In this document: one piece after another, positions 22,380 through 32,468 of the stretch | How the letters are laid out: the number at the start of each line of letters is the position of its first letter | Numbering within the stretch: the stretch's first letter is position 1 | From: Paulinella micropora | Lineage: Eukaryota > Cercozoa > Imbricatea > Euglyphida | Reading direction: 5' to 3' | DNA length: 48,363 nucleotides | Assembly: GCA_009731375.1 (NCBI GenBank) | Contig: BJOX01000207.1 | Coordinates: 389,020 to 437,382 of the forward strand | The notes under the pieces: model-generated | Seen by the model: the letters and a program-made list of their open reading frames with translations, nothing else | Told to the model about the DNA's origin: nothing | The model's database searches: none | Program-made: the position numbers and the translations under genes

Positions 22380-24655
22380 ATGCCACCACCACTACCACCC
22401 AGACCAACAAAGGAGAATGTAGAACTAACGAAGGTAAGGGCGAATTTGAGGAAAACTGAGACTAGAGAAAACAAAAGGGAATTTAAAGTAGTAGAGTTAA
22501 AATCTAGACGAGATAATAGATTAAACTCTCTTACATACGAGAAGCAAGGATTAAACATAAACTTTTACGATACTGACGCATTAGAGCGAGAGGTTCTAAT
22601 TCCTATACTATTAGATGCTAAAAGAAATGGTATGACAGGAAACGCCGATGTTCATATTACTATTACATACATAACAGACCACGAAGAATTAAATAGATAT
22701 TATAAAAAGAAAACATTTAATTCGTTTCAAATAAAAAACTATGATGATTTTATTGAAATGTTGAATGAGTTTAACATAAGCAATATTGAAGCATCTGGAT
22801 TAGGTTATGACCGAATCATTGAATATGCTAAGGTAGTAGTAATTCAAGAAAACGGAGGCGGTTGCTATGAAGGGAATATAAATGTAAAAAAACAAAATCA
22901 GAAGAAAGTATATTAATATCTCCCGCTAGCAAAAATAATAATTGTTTATTCTTTCTGTGTAAAGACATTCTTAATATGCCACTCATTAACAGAAAAACAT
23001 GTAATGATATTAGAGAACAATTCAATCTTTCTAATGATTGTCCAATTCCATTTTCTACCGCGGTAAAAATCCTTAATGCTTTGATAAAGGAAGGGAAGAC
23101 ATACGAAATTACGAATGCTTATACAAAAGAAACTATAAGCACAAATAATATCGGAGAAGAAGCAGACATTATGATTTTCTTGGAGAATAATCATTATTTC
23201 GGATTAATCAAAATATATAAAAGCAAATGCGAAAAATGTTTGTATGAATATTACGATAAGCACACATGCAACCCAAAAAGAATAAATTATGCTAATACTA
23301 GAATTTTAAAGAACGGACAGCGACATTTAATAACTAAATTCCACAAAGAAAAATACAATAACAAAAATGAAATTCTTCATTATGACCTAGAAACATGGAG
23401 AAACANNNNNNNNNNATACAATAACAAAAATAAAATTCTTCATTATGACCTAGAAACATGGAGAAACAAAATGATTTCTGACTGCTTTGATATCCACGAC
23501 TGCTATATAGTCGGATATACACAAGGAACAGATGGATTTAAATATTTCGCTTGCAAAGATTGTATTTCTAAATTTCTTGATTTACTCTTAGAGAGAGGAA
23601 GAAAGTTAACATTAGAATGGTCTAACAAACAATCACATAATCCAGTCAAGAAAGTAGCAGGAGTAAGAAAGAAAAAGAAGAAAGATGAAGAAGCACCGAT
23701 TTTATATGTGAATGGATTTAACGGGGCGAACTTCGACCACTACTTTATTAAACAGGAATGAATAAGAAGAAGTATTAAACCAAAATCACATATGATTAAT
23801 AATGGCCCAATAATCTCTTTACAATTTGAAAATATTAAAATGTGGGATATGTGTAAGCATACTCAGGGGACACTAAAAGAAAACTTAGAAAATATGAAAT
23901 GTAAAACTCTTAAAGGAGATTTCGACCCTGACCAAGCTACAGAATGGGAAATAATGAGTGAAGAATTAAGAAATAAGTGTCTTGAATATTTGAAGTGCGA
24001 TGTTATGGGGTTAAAAGAGTTATATGACAAAATAAACACAGAGATATTTGAAAAACACTTGGTGAATTTAACTTCATACATTTCAACTTCAAGCCTCGCC
24101 TTCAATATCTGGAAGAAAATGATTGATGGTAAGCACGATGTGAGACTTCCAACTATCGAACAAGAAAAAGCATTCAGAAAAGCAGTAATAGGAGCGAGAA
24201 CATATCCAAGCAAAAAAAGATTTGTTTCAAAACAATACATGGACTACTTAGCAGGGAAAATCACGTTTGATGAATTAACCGATTATTTAGTTGATGCGGA
24301 TGTCGTATCTTTATACCCGACGGCGATGCTTAATTTATTTATGGTTGGAGAAATTAAGCAGGCTATCGCACCATTTGATTATAATAATCTTGCTATCGGT
24401 ATTTACAATGTTGATTATATCTCACCAAAAGATATATTACATTCAATAATAGGACAGAGAAATAAAATGGGCTCCTTAAAATGGAATTTAGCGGATATGA
24501 AAGACCAATGGCTTACAAGCGTTGATATTGAAGATATGATTAAGGAAGGCTACGATATAACAATTCATAAAGGATACTATACAGAGGAGGCAGAACCAGT
24601 ATTCAAAGAATATATATTAGAAATGTTTAAGGCGAAAGAAAATAGCGAATGTTGA
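22380..24655 (+). pseudogene. polB: Protein-primed DNA polymerase B, N-terminal and exonuclease part
   Basis: The gene replicates the element from its protein-bound ends. Three open segments follow in order. The first, 22380-22916, holds the N-terminal region. A one-base shift at the A7 run 22886-22892 joins it to the frame of the second, whose open reading starts upstream of the Met at 22976. The second contains exonuclease motif I (HYDLETW) and motif II (NGANFDHYFI). An in-frame TGA at 23759-23761 precedes the third, which has ExoIII (YLKCDVMGLKELY) and polymerase motif A (DADVVSLYPTAM). After about 24,640 the polymerase stops abruptly. Motifs B and C and the thumb are missing here, and the C-terminus lies inverted at 27021-27491. 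A 53-bp false duplication flanks the 10-N gap at 23406. Confidence 0.9.
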
Positions 24656-24803
24656 AGGTTATAAAAAGTCTGGTCTGAGCCTTGACACCGAGCGACGATA
24701 TGAGTTCGTTTCTACTACTGTGGGAAACAACCTCAATCACTACACTTTTGCCATTCTTCAGCAAGATGTCATTGTGAGGGGTATTGAAATTATTAAGACG
24801 TAA
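24645..24803 (+). pseudogene. Probable C-terminus of the major capsid protein, displaced and inverted
   Basis: A 52-codon frame begins at the point where polB homology ends and closes at TAA 24801. It reads like the end of a capsid jelly roll (TERRYEFVSTT, then NNLNHYTFAILQQDVIVRG). The capsid gene on the other side lacks its C-terminus and polB lacks its middle and end, so a polB-capsid junction at about 24,645 is the economical explanation. The assignment rests on that reciprocity plus general resemblance to Polinton capsid C-termini, not on a database match. Confidence 0.6.
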
Positions 24804-24825
24804 GTGCTTTTGAAAAACCACTTAC
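24800..24825 (+). terminator. 3' hairpin containing the capsid-fragment stop codon
   Basis: GTAAGTG pairs with CACTTAC and the inner TTTT with AAAA, leaving one C:C mismatch. The stop codon TAA is part of the 5' arm. A near-identical hairpin, with the same flanking AAACTCAAAA, lies at 30682-30708. Confidence 0.7.
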
Positions 24826-24904
24826 AAACTCAAAAGAAAAAAAAGAAAAAGAATAAAGAAAAATAAAAAAGAAAAGTATTTTTGTTTTGTTTTATATATC
24901 AGAG

Positions 24905-26149
24905 ATGGCAACTCACCAGAGAAATTTAATCACACAAAATCCAGACGGAGATTTTGTAAACGTCAAAGTCTGATATGATGGAAATATTGAAACCAATAAT
25001 ATGAAAACCGCTTTCGGTGAAGCACTAACAAGCCAACTTACGCCAGTTGTTCAGGAAATCTTTCCATACACCATTAATACACGAATATGGTCATTAACTC
25101 AGACAAATGCTAGTGTTTCTTTTAATAGTAATATGGCGGAATTAAAAACTCAAGCAAACAATACTTCAACTGCTATTCTAACAAGTAAAAGAAGAATAAA
25201 ATATCGGACTGGTATGGGAGTTGTTGGACGCTTTACTGCTATATGGACGACTGATGACACAAAAGACTATTATTCTTGTGTAGGAATTGGTGAAAGTGAT
25301 TTTTCAAATGGTTTCTATTTTTATAAAACTAATGTCGGGATGCGAATTCTACATGCCAAAGGAGGGGCAGCAACTTATATTCAACAAGCAAACTGGGATG
25401 ACCCGTGCAATGGAACAAAAGATATGCCTGTTATTGATTGGAGTAAAGGAAATGTATTCCAAATTCAATTTCAATATTTAGGCTTTGGTGCTATAAGGTT
25501 TTCTATTGAAAATCCTACAACGGGAGAATTTCAATTAGTCCATACTATTAAGTATGCGAATGCCAACACAGGTGTAAGTCTAAGAAACACTACTTTACCA
25601 TTTACCGCACTAATGAGGAATGATGCAGCTACCGGAATTCAAACTCTTAAAACAGCGAGTGTTGGATTATTTATTGAAGGAAGTAATACAATAAACACAA
25701 GTATAACAAACGAAGTGGAAGGAAGTAAATCAGCAAACACAACTGAAAGCCCTATTATTAGTATCAGGAATAAAGCAACATTTGATGCGGGCGGTGCTAA
25801 TTTAACAAATTATTCAAATGTTTATCACACTTTGATAAGTATTACGAATGAAGATACTAAGTCAAATGTTGTCAGAATGGTATTAAATGGAACACTAACT
25901 GGAGCAGGTTTTGCAGATGTTGATTCTAAGTATTCGATTGTAGATACTGACACAAAGGCGAGTGCTATCGCAAACGGAACAACAATTTTTAAACTATATG
26001 TAAATAGTGCTTCAACTCAACAAATCAATCTTAGAAGTTACGATATATACCTATCACCGAGTGATGTATTGACTTTTACACAGAAGTCTGTCTCTGCTGG
26101 TGGAGGAGGAAATGTCAATATTATTGCTAACTTCGTAGAGGATCAGTGA
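24905..26149 (+). CDS. Fibre/tail-like structural protein with in-frame TGA
   Basis: The natural start is the ATG at 24905, but TGA interrupts the frame at 24971-24973; the uninterrupted part starts at Met 25001 (382 aa). It is Asn/Thr/Ser-rich and beta-like. It carries a set of motifs I associate with an uncharacterised structural protein family of phages and large viruses: an early TAFGEALTSQLTPVVQ, then RIKYRTGMGVVGRFTAIWTT, then KGNVFQIQFQYLGFGAIRF and NPTTGEFQLVHTIKYAN. Probably a capsid-associated or fibre protein. It lies in the inverted segment; restored, it would follow the capsid gene on the late strand. Confidence 0.65.
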
Positions 26150-26159
26150 TACAGAAAGC

Positions 26160-26208
26160 AAAAAAAATTAATTGAATAAAATATCAATGATTTAAATAAT
26201 TTTTTTTA
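26160..26208. terminator. Hairpin between convergent genes
   Basis: AAAAAAAATTA and TAATTTTTTTT can pair across about 27 nt. The structure sits between the stop of the fibre-like gene (26149) and the stop of the minus-strand gene at 26192, where it could end transcripts from both sides. Confidence 0.5.
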
Positions 26209-26631
26209 TGTCATCCACATTTTGGCACCACTGCTGTTGAACTAACCATTCAAGGTATGGTTTATCAATTTTGGCTACATCTTCAATGTTTTTGTGTGCA
26301 TATTTTCCATATTGAAGAACAACATCTTTCTTTAATATACATCCTTCTTCTGTACATGTAGCATTCGCTATTTCTTCGCCAACATTAGTCTTGATTTCCG
26401 TGATACCCGTCTCTTTTAAATCACTCGCCTTAAAAGGAGTGCTCTCTTCTTTGTCCGTTATGGTCTCCAATGGTATAACCACTTTCACGTTGTCATCGCG
26501 GGGTTTGTATTGCTCATAGAAAGAAACAATGTCAGGTTTAGTCCATTTAATTGTTGGCTTTTTTATAGAAACATCAAGGTTCCATTTTTCAATTCATTCA
26601 AGTAGTCCTGTTTGGTGTTTAGGTCTGACAT
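26192..26631 (-). CDS. ExoX-C-like motif protein 1 (frameshifted)
   Basis: Start taken at ATG 26631, directly after TATATATC. The frame is lost after about 15 codons at a five-base A-run (26585-26589 on the plus strand). One more A would join it to the main frame, which is open to 26192. The C-terminus carries YGKYAHKNIEDVAKIDKPYL and EWLVQQQW. This resembles the short 'FGKYKG...YL.W' domain found at the end of ExoX/DnaQ-type exonucleases and alone in phages (probably PF20600, ExoX-like_C; from memory). Paralogue of the next gene. Function unknown, possibly nucleic-acid related. Confidence 0.6.
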
Positions 26632-26658
26632 GATATATATTATTAATATTATTTTTTA

Positions 26659-26946
26659 TTATAAATATTTTTTTACTTCACTTTTAATGTCTGTAAATTT
26701 ATCAAACCAAGGCTGTTTCATAACCCATTCAAGATATGGTTTGTCAATGGTAGCAACATCTTGAACTTTCTTGCCTTTATATTTACCAAATGGAAAAGTA
26801 TCCTTTGGCTTGCCTTCTCTACTTTTTTCAATTGCCTTAATTTCTTCGTCAATCATTTGTTGAACATCTCTTACTGAAAAGAATTCCTTATTCTTCTCAA
26901 TTGAAAGTCGTCCAAATTTTTCAGATAGTTTGGTGAGGGTGGTCAT
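26659..26946 (-). CDS. ExoX-C-like motif protein 2
   Basis: 95 residues, intact. The N-terminal half is charged and helical. The C-terminal half has FPFGKYKGKKVQDVATIDKP followed by YLEWVMKQPWF, the same domain as in the neighbour 26192-26631. The ATG lies 3 nt after TATATAGACC. The pair is in the inverted segment; flipped back, both genes would run in the same direction as polB and directly follow it, which suits an accessory replication role (inference). Confidence 0.65.
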   Translation of the reverse strand: MTTLTKLSEKFGRLSIEKNKEFFSVRDVQQMIDEEIKAIEKSREGKPKDTFPFGKYKGKKVQDVATIDKPYLEWVMKQPWFDKFTDIKSEVKKYL

Positions 26947-27020
26947 TGGTCTATATAGAGTGGTAAAAAAAAATNNNNNNNNNNATTTTATGGAAAAAAA
27001 ATGATTATTTGATATTTTAT

Positions 27021-27491
27021 TCAGATATCAAAACCGTAAGAGATACTATCATTTTCGTTGATAAACTCACGTCCGCACCATTTATTTTCATTTACTTTCT
27101 TTTTTATGTTTGTAGTATGAATTATGCTGAAATGGTTAATGTTTTGCTGTTTGCTATTTCGTGATAAATGAATTTTCTTCATTTGAAAATCTCTAACATT
27201 TTCAATGCTTTCTCCTAAATCCATCTTTTCATATACTTCTGGATTTAGCCCTTTTGAATTCAACCCCTTACCGCGGAGATGGTAGTATCTCTTTTTTACT
27301 CCTTCATTTTCGTAGCATTCGATTATATGAACTCCTTTGTCTTTATGTTTCAAGTCATTCTTAGTAAGGTAAGGTAGAAAGGCTTCATTCGTTGTAAATT
27401 CTAACATATACAATTTTGGAGCGATCCATATTCCTCTTATTATCTTACAACAATCTCCTAAGTCATCTGTTATTCCACCGAGAGATTTATC
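27021..27491 (-). pseudogene. polB: DNA polymerase B C-terminus, inverted relative to its N-terminus
   Basis: On the minus strand the frame leaves the gap with DKSLGGITDDLGD, then IWIAPKLYMLEF and KHKDKGV, and ends GFDI-stop. 'D.LGG..DEL' followed by '.APK.Y' and 'KGV' is the signature of the palm/thumb end of protein-primed PolB in Polintons. The missing polymerase middle (motifs B and C) should lie in the adjacent 659-N gap. With the N-terminal part on the plus strand at 22.4-24.6 kb, this proves a split and inversion in the assembled sequence. Confidence 0.85.
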
Positions 27492-28150
27492 NNNNNNNNN
27501 NNNNNNNNNNNNNNNNNNNNNNNNNNNNNNNNNNNNNNNNNNNNNNNNNNNNNNNNNNNNNNNNNNNNNNNNNNNNNNNNNNNNNNNNNNNNNNNNNNNN
27601 NNNNNNNNNNNNNNNNNNNNNNNNNNNNNNNNNNNNNNNNNNNNNNNNNNNNNNNNNNNNNNNNNNNNNNNNNNNNNNNNNNNNNNNNNNNNNNNNNNNN
27701 NNNNNNNNNNNNNNNNNNNNNNNNNNNNNNNNNNNNNNNNNNNNNNNNNNNNNNNNNNNNNNNNNNNNNNNNNNNNNNNNNNNNNNNNNNNNNNNNNNNN
27801 NNNNNNNNNNNNNNNNNNNNNNNNNNNNNNNNNNNNNNNNNNNNNNNNNNNNNNNNNNNNNNNNNNNNNNNNNNNNNNNNNNNNNNNNNNNNNNNNNNNN
27901 NNNNNNNNNNNNNNNNNNNNNNNNNNNNNNNNNNNNNNNNNNNNNNNNNNNNNNNNNNNNNNNNNNNNNNNNNNNNNNNNNNNNNNNNNNNNNNNNNNNN
28001 NNNNNNNNNNNNNNNNNNNNNNNNNNNNNNNNNNNNNNNNNNNNNNNNNNNNNNNNNNNNNNNNNNNNNNNNNNNNNNNNNNNNNNNNNNNNNNNNNNNN
28101 NNNNNNNNNNNNNNNNNNNNNNNNNNNNNNNNNNNNNNNNNNNNNNNNNN

Positions 28151-29618
28151 TCAACATTCTTCTCGTGAAGTGGGCGGTTGTTATCCCAGTAATCAACATG
28201 AAACCAGTTGTATTTATAGATATCGGTGTTTAGGATAGCACTTCCCTTCAACTTATCCTTCAAAATCACATAGTCTTCATTATCAGAAGTATCAATGTCA
28301 AATTGTTGCATTCTGCTACCATCAATAGTAGTATAATAAGTTCTAATTTTAGTGTCGTTTCTGTGGTCATTGTCGAAAGAAGTAGAAGAACTTTCTGAAT
28401 TATGAAAAGCGGATGTATAGATACGACGAATTCTTTCACCCTGTGATCTGTTCATTTTTACCACAAAGTTCTGACTTGTACTTCCAAGGTTGTGCTTCCA
28501 CGAGATAGGATATTCAATAGTAAATCTAAACCCTTCACCAGGGATTTTGCTTTGGACACCAATGATAACATTTGGGTCAGTTTCAACCGCGAGAAACAAG
28601 TTCAAATTTGAAACAACAGCACCAGTTGCACCAATTGTGGCACCTTCAGCAATGTTAGTGGCACTGGTTCCCATAAACATAGTTCTACTAGTTCCTTCCC
28701 AAACAATCCGCATATCCATAATTTCATTAAAACCAAGTGTTTTATCAATTTCAAAAATAGTTCCAAAAATCATTCCCAAAGGTAATTTAACATTGATAAC
28801 AGGTGTGTCATTNNNNNNNNNNTTTAACATTGATAACGGGTGTGTCATTAGCAGTATTGACGGCATCAGCACCAGCCTGAATTGTTCCAACTTCAAAATA
28901 CTTAGCCTCCTCATAAGCGACATTAACAAATGAACCTCCTACTCCGTTAAAACTATTCAAAAGGTCATCATGACGACGAGCACTCATTGATGGGAGATTT
29001 ACCAATGTCTTGACACTATTACCGACAGCGTTAATAGAGTTAATTATAGCACCACTAACATCTCCCGCATTAGTTGCAGTAATCTGAATGTTTCCGAAAG
29101 TGGCGGCACCAGCAGCGACAGTAGCACCGGCGCCCGCTGGTTGAAAATGTCTTGAAGCAATATTCAAAGTAGCATCATCAAGCACATTACACTTCTGAAG
29201 CATCGCCCCACTAGTATTGGCAGTAGCCCCGTGGTTCTCCAGAGACATATACTTATCATAACTGATTTCGGGTTTCCAAATCATCTTGGTATAATTTCCC
29301 ACATGTTGAAGATTACACAGATACTGCCCGCTTCGGCTTCGTAATTCAATACTCCTAATCATACTTAGACAATCCATGAAGATACGATTAGCATTGTTCT
29401 GACCGGGGTTCCGTGGAGTGTAAGTAAATCGCAACACACTACGGGCGAGGTTCAACGGACGAGTAGGTATTTCGAATGTGCTTTCATTACCCCCCGATGT
29501 GGTGAGAGTAATATTACCCGAGCCTTCACGGCTTGTAAGTTTGTTTAATTCGTATTTTCCTTTTAAGTTCTTTCGGTTGGTGGTCTAATTCCTGACCATA
29601 TCCAACCTGAGACGGCAT
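28151..29618 (-). CDS. Major capsid protein (double jelly roll), C-terminus missing
   Basis: Forms the capsomers of the virion. Start assigned to ATG 29618; the frame shifts near 29,561-29,564 (one A too many in an A-run) and then continues through RPLNLARSVLRFTYTPRNPG. A 10-N gap at 28813-28822 is flanked by the same 27 bp twice (one difference), so it is a false duplication and the frame is continuous across it. About 470 residues are visible, ending DYWDNNRPLHEKNV at the large gap. Recognisable features are RSIELRSRSG..LCNL, KLPLGMIFG..FEID and FTIEYPISW. The likely C-terminus sits at 24645-24803. The call rests on size, late-strand position next to penton and protease, and resemblance to Polinton capsid proteins. 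Confidence 0.8.
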
Positions 29619-29699
29619 TTTTGTTTTGTTTTTGAAGTGGTGTAAGTTGATTAATACACGAAATATATTTATAGAAAAAAATAAATAATTAAAATAAAT

Positions 29700-29871
29700 T
29701 GATATTTTATTCTGACTTCGTCATCATAAAACATCGTAAAAAATAATTAATGGTTGTCGATGTTTGTGATTATAGATTCAACAAGTTGAATCCATAGCGA
29801 GAGTGCGTAGCACGGCCATCTCGTAGAGTGATTACGCCCTTCGGGCAGTAAAGCTCAATTCTCAAATATCA
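29700..29871. promoter_or_regulatory. Double-hairpin intergenic module 1
   Basis: Left hairpin 29700-29736: TGATATTTTAT pairs with ATAAAACATCG around a nested TGAC-TTC-GTCA stem. Right hairpin 29758-29871: CGATGTTTG pairs with CAAATATCA and encloses three smaller stems (GATTCAAC/GTTGAATC, GTGC/GCAC, GCCC/GGGC). The stop codon of the minus-strand penton gene (29869-29871) is part of the outer right arm. The module lies between the penton gene's end and the capsid gene's start. Confidence 0.75.
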
Positions 29872-30680
29872 TCGGGATTTCAACAAATTGAAAAATGAAT
29901 TAAATAAACTAAAATAATTAGTTTCACGATAAACCAATAATGTCATAACTATTCCCAAACCATTAAGATTTATTGCTTGGTCGTTTTCGTCCGTCAAGTA
30001 AAACCTGAATACATTGTTTGAATTAGCGGACAATGTTTTACCATACTCAGACCCGCTTCCATCATAAATGACAGAACCAAAAGGAATTTCGTTGGCTGTG
30101 TATATTTCTTGAAGCACATGATTATCACCTTCATTCACCAAATCCGATTGAAGATACAAAGTTTTTCACCAGTTAAAATAATTACATTTGGAGATTTAAT
30201 AAAATCATTAGCAAAGAAACATGTTGAATTTCTATCAAAACCCATTACCTCATGAATACGGGTATCAGCATCAAATATAAACCGCGGTTGAATACCTCCG
30301 TTATTTGAAACACTGAATGTTAATTTACCATCCTCCGCTTCTGTGTTTGTATTGTTGCTTGAGACAACATAAGTATAGTCATTCGGGCTGTCTGCCGTCA
30401 GTATCTCAGATAGTTTATTTTTTAAGTTGTTCATTGTGTAGTTTCCTTCAGGTATCGTAATTAAAGCCTCATACCCGTCTTCGGATAATGTAAAAGTATT
30501 ATATGGTGAAGCCACGGAGTAATACGATTTCGGCACATAAATATGAAGAATTTTACAATGTGTGGGATTGTCTAGTCCCTTCATATTGACTTCGTGTGTA
30601 AAGTCGCTGTCTGTTCCAGTTATTCTATTTTTACTATTTATGTAATAGATACCCGAACTTCTTCCTCCCTTGTACTCCAT
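29869..30680 (-). CDS. Minor capsid (penton-like) protein, one-base frame break
   Basis: About 270 residues: frame one 30680-30135, then frame two to 29869. The break falls at a five-base A-run (plus-strand T's 30162-30166), and one extra A restores it. The N-terminus (GIYYINSKNRITGTDSDFTH, then KILHIYVPKSYYSV) has the 'Y.NS.NR..GT.S.F' pattern typical of single-jelly-roll minor capsid proteins of Polintons, which occupy the capsid vertices. It sits between protease and capsid genes on the late strand. The stop codon is embedded in double-hairpin module 1. Confidence 0.8.
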
Positions 30681-30681
30681 C

Positions 30682-30708
30682 GTAAGTGCTTTTTAAAAAA
30701 CCACTTAC
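30682..30708. terminator. Hairpin between protease and penton genes
   Basis: GTAAGTG/CACTTAC plus an inner T-run/A-run, the same design and flanks as at 24800-24825. It ends 1 nt before the penton ATG, so it could be the 3' end signal of the protease mRNA or part of the penton promoter. Confidence 0.6.
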
Positions 30709-30740
30709 AAACTCAAAATTATATTTTTAGTAGAACAATT

Positions 30741-32356
30741 TTAAATATAAGTATTAAATCCATAACCATTCTGTGCTTTTAATTTTTCTGCTTCTTCTTC
30801 TTTTAAGTCTGTATAGCCACTAGCAAATTTAAATCGCACTCCTTTTGCTCGCTCTAAAAGAAACCGCATTGAGTGCCATCCACATGTGTCGCTCGTATCA
30901 GATTGTTGTTTAACTTGATTAACTTTCATTAACAAATAACTATCAGGATTACTTCGGTCAATTAGCCGTTTCATTTGTTGTTGAAAGTCTTCAGTCGGTT
31001 GATATTCTGCTAGCGGGTCATACACTTCAACACTCCTATCTTTATTTAGACTTACCCATATAGCCATCCAGTGTTGTCCTTTTTTATTGCTCGGGTCAGT
31101 ATTCATAATAAATCCATATTGCATTCTTTTTTCTGGATTTAATTTATATATTTCATCACTCGCAATTGTTCCTAAATACCATCCATATTTTTTCATTATG
31201 TCGTTGATTTCACTTGTCATTAGCCCCTTACCTACTTTACCAATTCCTACCGCATCTGATTCTGGTTCGGTTTCTGCTTCAGTCATATTTGCTTGCGCAT
31301 CTTCAGGCTCTTGTATAATATGTTGTTCTTCTTTATTGTCTTGTTCTTCTTTATTGTCTTGTTCTTCTTTATTGACTTGTTCTTCTTTATTGTCTTGTTC
31401 TTCTTTGTTCTCCTTGGCTTTATCTACTTCTTCTTTCTTTTTTGCTACCGCACCTTCTCTCCATAAATCAAATTCAACCCATGCTTGTTGTGAATTCAAC
31501 ACTTGGTCAGTTATAATAGGACTTTTGTATAGCCATTGTTTTAACATTTCAGAATAGTTTATTTTTCCACCTCTTGATGGTTTTATGTCAGGGATAACAT
31601 GCCCAATAAATCTTAGTTTTTGGATAATCTTTTCATTAGTAGGTTGCACATTTCGCCGTTTCTTTCTAATAGTCTCAGCAAACATACCATCAATTATTTT
31701 TTCCCGTTTTGTTTGCTTATGCTTCTCCTCTTCTTCCGCATCCTTTACAATAACTCCTCTCGTTTTCCTTGGTGGTCGTCCTTTTGGTGGTGGTGGTATC
31801 ATAGGCGGTGCTACTGGTGCCATTAATAAACCCTGTCTATGTCTTCGCTCCGCATTTAGTTCCTGAATAAGTCGCTGTTCCTTCTTCTGTTCCCTATCCT
31901 TTTCTTCCTGTCTTTCCTTAATCTCCGCCAGTTGCTTTTTATGTTCCCTATCCATTGTTTCTTTTACTTCCTTAGCATCGGCTTGGATTTTTCTTTCTAG
32001 CCTCTTCTTTTCTTCTTCAGCATCAACTCGTGCTTTTTCCTCTTTTTGGTCAATCTCATCAATCTTTTCGTATTTCTCCTTTCTGAGTTTGTCTAAGTGG
32101 TCATTAATGGCGGTTCTAGTATTTTGCTCAATCTCNNNNNNNNNNTTGTTTTTTTCTTTGCTTTTGGTCTGCTCAAGTATTTCATAAAAAGTTTAACAAT
32201 TTGAAGTGTGCTCATATCATTTGTCTTTTTACCGAAATTAAGATAATATTTTTTACCCTTCTGGATAATATACGGCTTCCCGCTCTTATTCCTATAAACC
32301 CGAGGTGGACGGACTTTTGCCCTTGATATTTTAGAATTGCGCTTCATGCTTCGCAT
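30741..32356 (-). CDS. Adenain-like cysteine protease (capsid maturation)
   Basis: The last 130 residues hold the ULP1/adenain catalytic set: His in GQHWMAIWV, Asp in VEVYDPLAE, Gln in VNQVKQQ and Cys in DTCGWHSMRFL. This enzyme processes capsid proteins in adenoviruses, virophages and Polintons. The frame is open upstream into a 10-N gap (32136-32145). Beyond it a matching N-terminus starts at 32356 with the pattern VYRNKSGKPYIIQKGKKYYL, so I treat both as one protein of about 530 residues. The middle is charged coiled coil with about five tandem EEQDNK repeats and a Pro-rich patch. The frame across the gap cannot be verified. The extreme N-terminus is encoded inside hairpin module 2. Confidence 0.85.
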
Positions 32357-32467
32357 TCTCGCTATGGATTCAACTTGTTGAATCTATATTCTAAACCATC
32401 GTTTTTTTATTTTAAGAAAAATAATGGTCGTCGATGTTTTGTGATGACGAAGTCAGAACAAAATATC
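32324..32467. promoter_or_regulatory. Double-hairpin intergenic module 2
   Basis: Left hairpin 32324-32401: TGATATTTTAGAAT pairs with ATTCTAAACCATCG and encloses TGCGCTTCATGC and GATTCAAC/GTTGAATC. Right hairpin 32432-32467: CGATGTTTTGT pairs with ACAAAATATC around TGAC-GAA-GTCA. The right hairpin is the reverse complement of module 1's left hairpin apart from a paired A-T to G-C change and one base at its end. It starts just after the TAA (32469) of the small basic protein gene. Confidence 0.75.
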
Positions 32468-32468
32468 T

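Noticed and set aside
22976-24655. Recoding of TGA as sense throughout the element
   Set aside because: Several genes, including integrase and fibre, end naturally at TGA with hairpins attached, so general recoding is unlikely.
24627-24821. Minus-strand 64-codon frame at the polB break
   Set aside because: Antisense to the capsid-like C-terminal fragment, which has the more convincing protein pattern and a 3' hairpin.
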